Positions 57,654-64,000 of a stretch of DNA of 64,000 nucleotides are shown one piece after another (position 1 is the stretch's first letter; every line of letters begins with the position of its first letter). The translations under genes and the position numbers were made by a program. The notes below the pieces were generated by a model, which had not been told where the DNA came from, searched no databases, and saw only the letters and a list, made by a program, of their open reading frames with translations. This DNA is from Amoeboaphelidium protococcarum (Eukaryota; Aphelidiomycota; Aphelidea): positions 2,480,001-2,544,000 of the forward strand of contig JALECJ010000256.1 of NCBI GenBank assembly GCA_023515745.1. Direction: 5' to 3'.

Positions 57654-60539
57654 ATGACGCAATAAAACGAAGAATGGGATGTCAAGTAGTGGAAAGCACT
57701 GCTGTAGACACCGAGTAAGGAGAATTATGAAAAGATGTTGGCCAAGTTTCCCACGAATGCTCCCGTCTGGATAGAGTATATCAACTGGGCTGCTGCAAAT
57801 GACCAAGCTGTGGAGCCATTATTTGAACAGTCTCTTGTCAAGTTGAATGATTTGCATTTATGGAAACTGTATCTGCAGCATGTTAGGGAGAAGTAGTCTG
57901 AGGAGAATCTGTATTCCACGCAGGTGAAGAGTATAATGTGTGCCGCTTACGAATTTACACTTAATCATGTTGGAATTGATTATTACAGCAATGGCTTATG
58001 GTCTGATTATGTGAGTTATCTGACTGAATACTTGACGCGTAATAGTGGTTCAGGAGCCGATGGTGACGATGATGATAGTGATCTGTTGACTCTCGATGAG
58101 AGGAAGCAGGTTGTGGATTAATTGAGATAGACATACATCAGATGTTGCAGTCTACCTTTATCCTGCCTGGATAATATTTGGAAAGAGTATGAGACTTTCG
58201 AGAGCAAGGTGGCACCTAATGCTATCCATGGAATTGATGCGTCAAGTGCCGGTGATGGTAGTGGTGCTTTGGTATCTGCCACCGCGTCCAATTCTGCTTA
58301 TAACCACTCTGTGTAGTAAGGTAGAAAGTTTATTGCTGAGCGTACGCCATATTACATTCACGCAAAGAGTAAATGCAGACAATTGCAATCTCTGGTTGAT
58401 GCCATTCCCAAGAATGCTTATTGCACACCACCATCATTTTCTGCTGATTCTTTCGTTAGTGGAGATGGTGATTAGTCCACCTAACCAGATAATAATAATG
58501 ATTAGAAAATGCAGTAGAAAGTCAAAGAGTGGTTCCTATTTGAAGTTGCTAATCCTCTAAATTTCTCTGATGGTGAGAGTGTAATGATTAGAGCCGCGTT
58601 TGTGTTCAGGTATGCTCTGAATAATTACTTTTATCGATTTCCTGCTGTATGGATTGATTTTATCATGTATTTGGTTAATTAACAGGATGTTTAGCTTGAT
58701 AGATATCGCTTGGCTGACATTGCTAAAGAGGCGATTGACAGCTGTCCATTTTCTGTGCTAATTCATTCATATCTAGCCTAAATGTATGTTCTGAGTCCAT
58801 AGAGATTTGGTGTAATGTAATCGGCGGACGGTAAAAATGCTGTTGCCGATGCAGAATCTATTCGCAATAAAGCTGTGGAAGAAGGGAAGAATTTATTTGA
58901 GTCTATTCTGAAGAGATATGAGAGCCGTATTGAGTAGGTGAGGATCAATGCCAATGGTGGTGACGTGTCGTTGAAGAAGTATGAGCGAGATTTAATTGAA
59001 TTGGCAAATAGTGTCTGGGTGCATTATATTCAATTTGTGCGATAGGTGGACTCGAATAGTTAGAAGGCTACGCGTTAGATATTCAGTCGCGCTAGGAAGA
59101 CTTCATATGCTGACTATTCTCCGCCTGCAGAGTTGGCTTTACCATCATCTGCAGCTGCGCTATTGTTTAAAACTAGTGCCATGTTGGAGTACTGGTGTTA
59201 TCAGGATAAAAATGTATGCTTCAAGATTTTGGAAGTTGGACTCAAGTCTTTCAAGACGGATGTGTCTTATATCAGCTGCTACATGGATCATCTTCTGCTG
59301 AACAATGATGTGCCCAATGCCAAGGCTCTTTTTGAACGTTCTCTTAACAATGTTCAGTTAGAAGGCGCCATGATATTGTGGAAGAAATTGTTGGCATATG
59401 AGTCTGCATTTGGAGATCTGAATTCTCTGGCTGCTCTGGAGAAGCGTTTCTTTTCCATTTATAACTACGTTAACGATCATGACTGGCTTGGTTCAAAGCT
59501 CTGTCAAGATTTGAATCTACTTCATAATAAAGAACTTGGATCTGCGCCGCGGTATAATTTTTATGGTGTTGAGCCGTCTATTATCAGAGTGGGTGGCTAA
59601 ATGGTGCAATCTTAATATTAATAATTATAGTCTCAGGCTGATTCTTCTATATTGAACGCGTAGAATTTTTAATCTCTTCAATAGTAACTGTAATAGACTC
59701 GAGCAGTGTCTGTAGGTAACTTGAATGGATAACAGTAGATGGTAATGGCTAGCGCTTCCTAGTATACAACTGAGCCTGTTACTCTGCCCGCCACTAAGGA
59801 TGAAGAGAGTCTATTTCCACCGCTCAAGAACGCGATCGGTATCACAATACCGGATGAGTATGTTAAGAAGTTGGAGCAGGTGGGGAGACCTGATGTCTCG
59901 CTATTTAATTCATTCAATGCCACGGAGAGACCGAATGTGTTTACACCTGCTGGACCGTAAATGCCTCTGATGATGGCTCCTGCTCCAATGATGATGGGAG
60001 GTCCTCCTGTTATGATTCCGCCACCTGCCACTGCACATGCCGGCGGAGTGAAGAGACCTGGTTCTCCGTCTGGTTCTTAGATGGGTATCGGTGGTGCTGC
60101 TGCTCCTTATGCCAATAATATGATGATGCCTTCGCCTGGTTAATAGATCCCTTATGAGGTGCAGATGTTTATCAGTAGATTTCCAGTTGGATAGGCTTAC
60201 CAAGGACGACAAGTTAATCCTGATATGGTGCTCGACGTGTTGAAGAATGCCAACTTACAGCCACCGCCTGGCTATACAACACCACCTCATTTCCCAGCCG
60301 GTTAGATGATGCCGATGATGTATGGCGGAGTTAGTCCTGCTATGAGTTCATAATTGCCTCCTAATGCACCCATGATGCCATATAACGGCTAACATACGCA
60401 ACAGCATTAGTAATACTTGGGAATGATGGGTATGACGGGTGGTGGTGCTCAAGATTATGCCGGAAGCATCGCGTCTCGTGATAGCAGAAGTACTAGTAGA
60501 AATAGAGGTGACTCTAGCAAGAGAGTAAGAAGAGAATGA
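57654..60539 (+). CDS. RNA14: Cleavage stimulation factor subunit 3 (CstF77/Rna14)
   Basis: A 961-codon intronless frame starting MTQQNEEWDVKQWKALLQT. The first part has HAT repeats (YEKMLAKFPTNAPVWIEYIN, WKLYLQHV). The CstF77-specific phrase AYEFTLNHVGIDYYSNGLWS and the RYIHAKSKCRQL-type region follow. Near the end of the HAT domain are YISCYMDHLLLNNDVPNAKA and FERSLNN...LWKKLLAYESAFGDL. The C-terminal third is low-complexity Pro/Met/Gly/Gln, then a short basic end. CstF77/Rna14 is a dimeric scaffold of the pre-mRNA 3' cleavage machinery, bridging CstF64 and CPSF. HAT-repeat splicing factors such as Prp39 were considered, but the motif set fits CstF77 better. Confidence 0.9.
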
Positions 60540-60582
60540 TCGATCCATTTCATATATTATATTCAATTTAAGTATTTATTTT

Positions 60583-60774
60583 TCATTCTTACTTTATATG
60601 GCGTAAGTTGAGCTTCTTGTTTATTAGCCTTCTTATAGACATTTCGCAATATGATGATTGCCGTCCTTGTGACTGACTAACACTTGGCTGAGTGTTTTCC
60701 TTTTCTCTCGCTTCACCAATAGAGCCGTTTCCTTTAATCTCTCTTACTATTGTACTCTCATTCAAATCTGTCAT
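60583..60774 (-). CDS. Small polar ORF, doubtful
   Basis: A 63-codon frame from ATG to TGA, rich in Glu, Ser, Arg and Lys, with a basic C-terminal helix (SIRRLINKKLNLR). It lies alone on the minus strand between two plus-strand genes. No homologue is recognised and the size is within chance expectation, so it is listed only because nothing else occupies the interval 60540-60819. Confidence 0.25.
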
Positions 60775-60819
60775 TCATACATACGTAAATAGCAGCGATT
60801 AGAACTATAATAGCAAAAT

Positions 60820-61577
60820 ATGAATTTATTTGGAAAGGCTAAAAAGACTCAGCCTAGTGCTAAAGAATCGATTGTCAAGTTGCGAGAGACTTTGGATATG
60901 CTGGAGAAGAGGGAGCGATTTCTCTAAACTAAAGTTGATAATGAGGTGAAGTTGGCCAAGGCAAATGTATCCAAAAATAAAAGAGGTATTTCCTATTATT
61001 CACATTGAGCTACGATTATCTATTCGCTTTCTATCTAATCGCTCTCATGCATTGATGTGTAGCCGCCCTAATGGCATTGAAGAGGAAGAAGGCGTATGAG
61101 GGCCAGATTGAAAAGATTATGGGTGCTAGAATGACATTGGAGACATAGGTGATGACCATAGAGAATGCCAATGTTAATTTGGAGGCTATGCAGGCCATGA
61201 AGTCTGGTGCAGAGGCAATGAAGAGCATACACGGCAAGATGGATATAAACGGTGTTGATACCACGATGGATGAGATTAGAGATTAGATGGACTTGGCGAA
61301 TGAGATTAGTGACGCCATCAGTCAGCCTGTAGGATTTGGTCTCGATTTGGATGAAGATGAACTGAATGCAGAACTGGACCAGCTTGAGCAGGAAGATTTG
61401 GATAGTAAATTATTGGATGCTCAGCCGGTGCCATCTGTTAACGTGGGGGTTCCATCGCTCCCAAATGCTCCTGTGAGTGAGCCGCGCATTGCCCAGCCGC
61501 CGCGACCTTCCAAGATTCAAGTGGCCGAAGATGAAGATGCAGAGCTGGCCGAGTTGCGTGCATCAATGGCCATGTGA
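60820..61577 (+). CDS. SNF7: Snf7/CHMP4, core ESCRT-III filament subunit
   Basis: Two exons (60820-60985 and 61063-61577; intron 60986-61062, GTATTT...TGTAG) give 226 residues. The basic N-terminal hairpin has [20 protein letters not shown] and, across the splice junction, [17 protein letters not shown], a phrase typical of Snf7/CHMP4. [20 protein letters not shown] and [18 protein letters not shown] follow, then the acidic autoinhibitory C-terminus ending [11 protein letters not shown], which resembles a MIT-interacting motif. Snf7 polymerises on membranes for inward-budding fission in multivesicular bodies, abscission and repair, and is disassembled by Vps4. Size is normal. Confidence 0.95.
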
Positions 61578-61769
61578 ATTATTATTACTGTTGTTGTGTG
61601 AATTTTAAATATAAAGATTGTACTCTTCACTCATACAAGTTGGTGTCTCTTGAAGGTATTTTTAGTTCTTGATCAAGTTAAGCGCTTTCAATTTCTCGCG
61701 TCGATTTTTTATAAGCAAAGCCCTTCAAGTTGAAGTAACACCTAATATAGCGACTAAGCATTAATCAAA

Positions 61770-62601
61770 ATGGGATTATTACACAAAACAGAGAGCGCAG
61801 AGTAGTAAAAGGATGGTATTCGTATAGTACTCATCGGTCCGCCTGGCTCAGGTAAGTTGACGTTATACGCGTAGTCAATGCCTTGCGAACTCTGAACGTG
61901 TAAGTTAACACTGCGTGTGTGTAGGTAAAGGAACGTAATCGCCCAAGATCAAGAGCGCCTTCAAGAATGTATGCCACCTGGCCACTGGAGATATGTTACG
62001 TGCTGCCATCTCTAAGCCGGTTCTGAGCGAGACTGGCAAGAAGATTAAGGAAACTATGGCTAGCGGTGGTCTGGTTGAAGACGACGTTATGGTGAAGTTG
62101 ATTGAGGACACTCTGACCGAGAAGGGCGGCTTCGGCGCTTCCCAGTCTGGCGGCGAATGTTCTGGTGGATTTATTTTGGATGGATTCCCGAGAACTGTGG
62201 TGCAGGCTGAGAAGTTGGACTCTATGCTGTAGTCGCGTCATAAGGAGTTGGATCATGCCGTGGAATTTTCCATCGCTGACTCTCTACTGCTCAGACGTAT
62301 CACTGGCCGTCTTATCCACCCGGAGAGTGGTAGATCGTACCATGAAGAGTTCAATCCGCCAAAGAAGGCCATGACTGATGACATTACTGGTCAGCCGTTG
62401 ATTAAGCGTCCTGATGATAACGCCAAAGCACTGGCCAAGAGATTGGATGCTTTCCACAAGCAGACTGTGCCTGTGATTGACTACTATAAGAAGAGAGGTA
62501 TCTATGCGCGTGTATCTGCAGACAAAGACGCCGACTGTGTATGGCACTAGATTCTGGCTATATTCAGTACTAGTAACCACTTTCCAAAGTCATCAAAGTG
62601 A
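61770..62601 (+). CDS. ADK1: Adenylate kinase, long form (AK2/Adk1 type)
   Basis: Two exons (61770-61851 and 61925-62601; intron 61852-61924, GTAAGT...TGTAG) give 252 residues. The P-loop GPPGSGKGTQS spans the splice junction, with the intron inside its second Gly codon. [30 protein letters not shown], the long LID domain ([20 protein letters not shown]) and [15 protein letters not shown] complete the enzyme. It interconverts 2 ADP with ATP and AMP in cytosol and intermembrane space. The LID lacks the four-cysteine zinc site of some bacterial enzymes. The Gln of the P-loop (KGTQS) is encoded by TAA, another direct witness of the altered code. Confidence 0.96.
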
Positions 62602-62932
62602 TATTCGACTTGAAGTATTAATAAAGCAAGACATTGCTACTTAACAAAGAATATATACATTTCAAGTATTAATATTTATATTGATTTCACTTCATTTGAG
62701 ACTGTATTAAATATTTCCTATATGTTTTAATGTTGTACTGGGCCTGCCATGGTGAAAGCGATCAGTGTGGCGAAGCAAATGCGGCGGGTGAATCTCGCGT
62801 TAAACAGGGCTTTAACAACAACAACAATGAAGTTGCCGCAATAGGGGTACATTACTTATTCCCATTGTTTAGCCATTAAATACATCAACTTGAACTAATC
62901 GGTCATAATATAGCTGTAATATCTGTACAAGG
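62602..62932. other. Intergenic interval after adenylate kinase
   Basis: A 331-bp interval with an (ACA)n run near 62815-62830 and otherwise unremarkable sequence. No gene is supported. Confidence 0.35.
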
Positions 62933-64000
62933 ATGATGGAAGAGGATGGTGTAAAGACCACAAAGACTAGAAAGAATAGAAAGATTCTATCGCGATATTA
63001 TAGCAATATGATGTCTTAGCGTTAAATCAGTAAGGCTAACCAGACAAAGTTGATGAACTAGCTGCACAAATCTTTGCGCGTTGATCTAGAAAGTAATGAT
63101 AAGACTCTGGATAACTTTTAGCAAGACTTATAGTCGCTGGGCAGTGATTTCAGCTTTCATCTGTGTCATTCAACAGAGATTGGGTCTAAATTGAGCTAGT
63201 TGGATGCGCTGAGAGATCACTTGAAGAGCGTGAGAGAGTAGCAGAGGGCGGTGAAGGAGTGCCTGGACAAGTGCTCTATACTGAATGCAGAAGCCGCCAA
63301 TTCATATGATGGCCTTCATGGCTTACTACTCCTAAATGTGAAAGACTCTGATGAACAGTAGTTGCCTCCTAATTCGAGTCCTCACCTATAATATCGCGCG
63401 TTAAATGGGCGAATGAGTGTTAGCAGTGGCAGACCATTCAGTTGTGTATCTACTAGCGATATGGTTAGTCTAGACTCTCATTGCTTGGATAGTGTTGGTG
63501 CATCGGCAGATTTTTGTAATCGATTGAATGATGAGCTCATCTCGTCTGCTGTCGATGATCAGTCCCTTATTGATGGTCGCAGTGATAAAAGTTTGGATAG
63601 CGGTGTGGTCTTACACTTGCTGAATGTAGTATCTGACTTTCAGGGTCACTTGGCTCGGTCATTGTTAAGTTTATCTGGTCAAGGATTCGATGGACCTCTG
63701 TTGGGTAAGTTGACTGATTTGATCAAAGGTCCGCTTAGAGATAGTCGCTACAAGTGTGAGTAGCAGTAGAGTCAGATGGTGGATTTGTAGAATCAAATGC
63801 TTAAACTAAGCGCATAACTGGTCCATGACGATAAGTAGCGTGAATTTGAGGCTGCAACAAAGGACTAGACTGCCATTGGGGATAGGTTGGTGAACTCTCT
63901 GGCGGGCATAAGATTTAGGAATAGTAAAAATGACGTCAAAGATGATAGTGGCCACAATTCTAGTACTCTATCATCTTTCGATTCGGCTATGATGAGTTCA
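62933..64000 (+). CDS. Helical/coiled-coil protein, possibly BAR-like (3' end outside window)
   Basis: The frame is open from ATG ATG to the window end (356 codons). A Lys/Arg-rich N-terminus (TKTRKNRKILSRYYSN) is followed by helices (QLDALRDHLKSVREQQRAV, KCSILNAEAANSYDGLHGLL), a serine-rich insert and a second helical part with KCEQQQSQMVDLQNQMLKLS. The helix length and basic charge recall a BAR or ArfGAP-associated coiled-coil domain, but no diagnostic motif is visible. Its identity cannot be settled without the missing part. Many Gln codons are TAG. Confidence 0.6.

Noticed and set aside
57654-60539. Prp39 or another HAT-repeat splicing factor
   Set aside because: The middle HAT motifs, the length and the Pro/Met/Gly-rich C-terminal third agree better with CstF77/Rna14.
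1-64000. Ciliate origin, suggested by the UAR=Gln code
   Set aside because: A myosin-chitin synthase with DEK_C tail, a Prm10-type transporter and the fungal/opisthokont gene set do not fit a ciliate.

Overview
This is eukaryotic nuclear DNA from a compact genome that reads TAA and TAG as glutamine and uses only TGA as stop. With that code almost the whole window resolves into about 30 protein genes on both strands. With the standard code the same genes shatter into fragments. A clear case is calcineurin A, where the invariant GDIHGQ motif has its Q encoded by TAG. Every complete gene called here ends in TGA. Introns are few and short (56-85 nt, one candidate of 294 nt), start with GTA and end in TAG. 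They lie only near the 5' ends of genes. No tRNA, rRNA, CRISPR array or mobile element was recognised.

The gene set points to an opisthokont on the fungal side. It includes a fused myosin-chitin synthase with a DEK_C tail, a ThrE/Prm10-type transporter, Mdm1/SNX-type, Rna14/CstF77 and Mediator MED10 genes. It also holds genes usually lost from derived fungi: an axonemal SPAG6 homologue, a prominin-like pentaspan protein and a TKL-type receptor kinase. An aphelid or another early-branching fungal relative is my best inference. Ciliates share this code but do not carry myosin-chitin synthases. The species cannot be fixed from this window alone.

Layout. 1-6.3 kb (minus): prominin-like protein (runs off the window start), ribosomal protein S25, a poorly resolved stretch, mitochondrial intermediate peptidase. 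6.6-12.7 kb (plus): a polar hypothetical protein, calcineurin A, NOP14. 12.8-16.7 kb: an inverted pair of paralogous membrane-protein genes flanking a Q-rich membrane protein; one copy has lost its start codon. 16.8-22.9 kb: mitochondrial processing peptidase beta (minus) and a PXA-PX-nexin protein (plus). 22.9-41.2 kb (all minus): a degenerate myosin without nucleotide-binding motifs, a large helical-repeat protein (possibly UNC79/UNC80-like), an equilibrative nucleoside transporter, myosin-chitin synthase, a CCDC90/DUF1640 coiled-coil protein. 41.5-50.6 kb: SPAG6, PRPP synthetase-associated protein, staphylococcal-nuclease-like protein, TFIIA gamma, a carboxylesterase, a GT61 glycosyltransferase. 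50.6-51.5 kb holds a 23-N scaffold gap flanked by identical 44-nt sequence. 51.5-64 kb: receptor kinase, ThrE-type transporter, MED10, CstF77/Rna14, a tiny ORF, Snf7/CHMP4, adenylate kinase, and a helical protein cut by the window end.

The genes do not form one pathway. Loose themes are cell surface and wall (chitin synthase, GT61, receptor kinase, prominin-like), mitochondrial import processing (MIP, MPP beta), membrane traffic (SNX, Snf7, the last helical protein) and core nuclear functions (TFIIA, MED10, NOP14, CstF77). Gene models come from manual reading in the UAR=Gln code. In each complete model the total exon length is a multiple of three and ends at TGA, which supports the frames.
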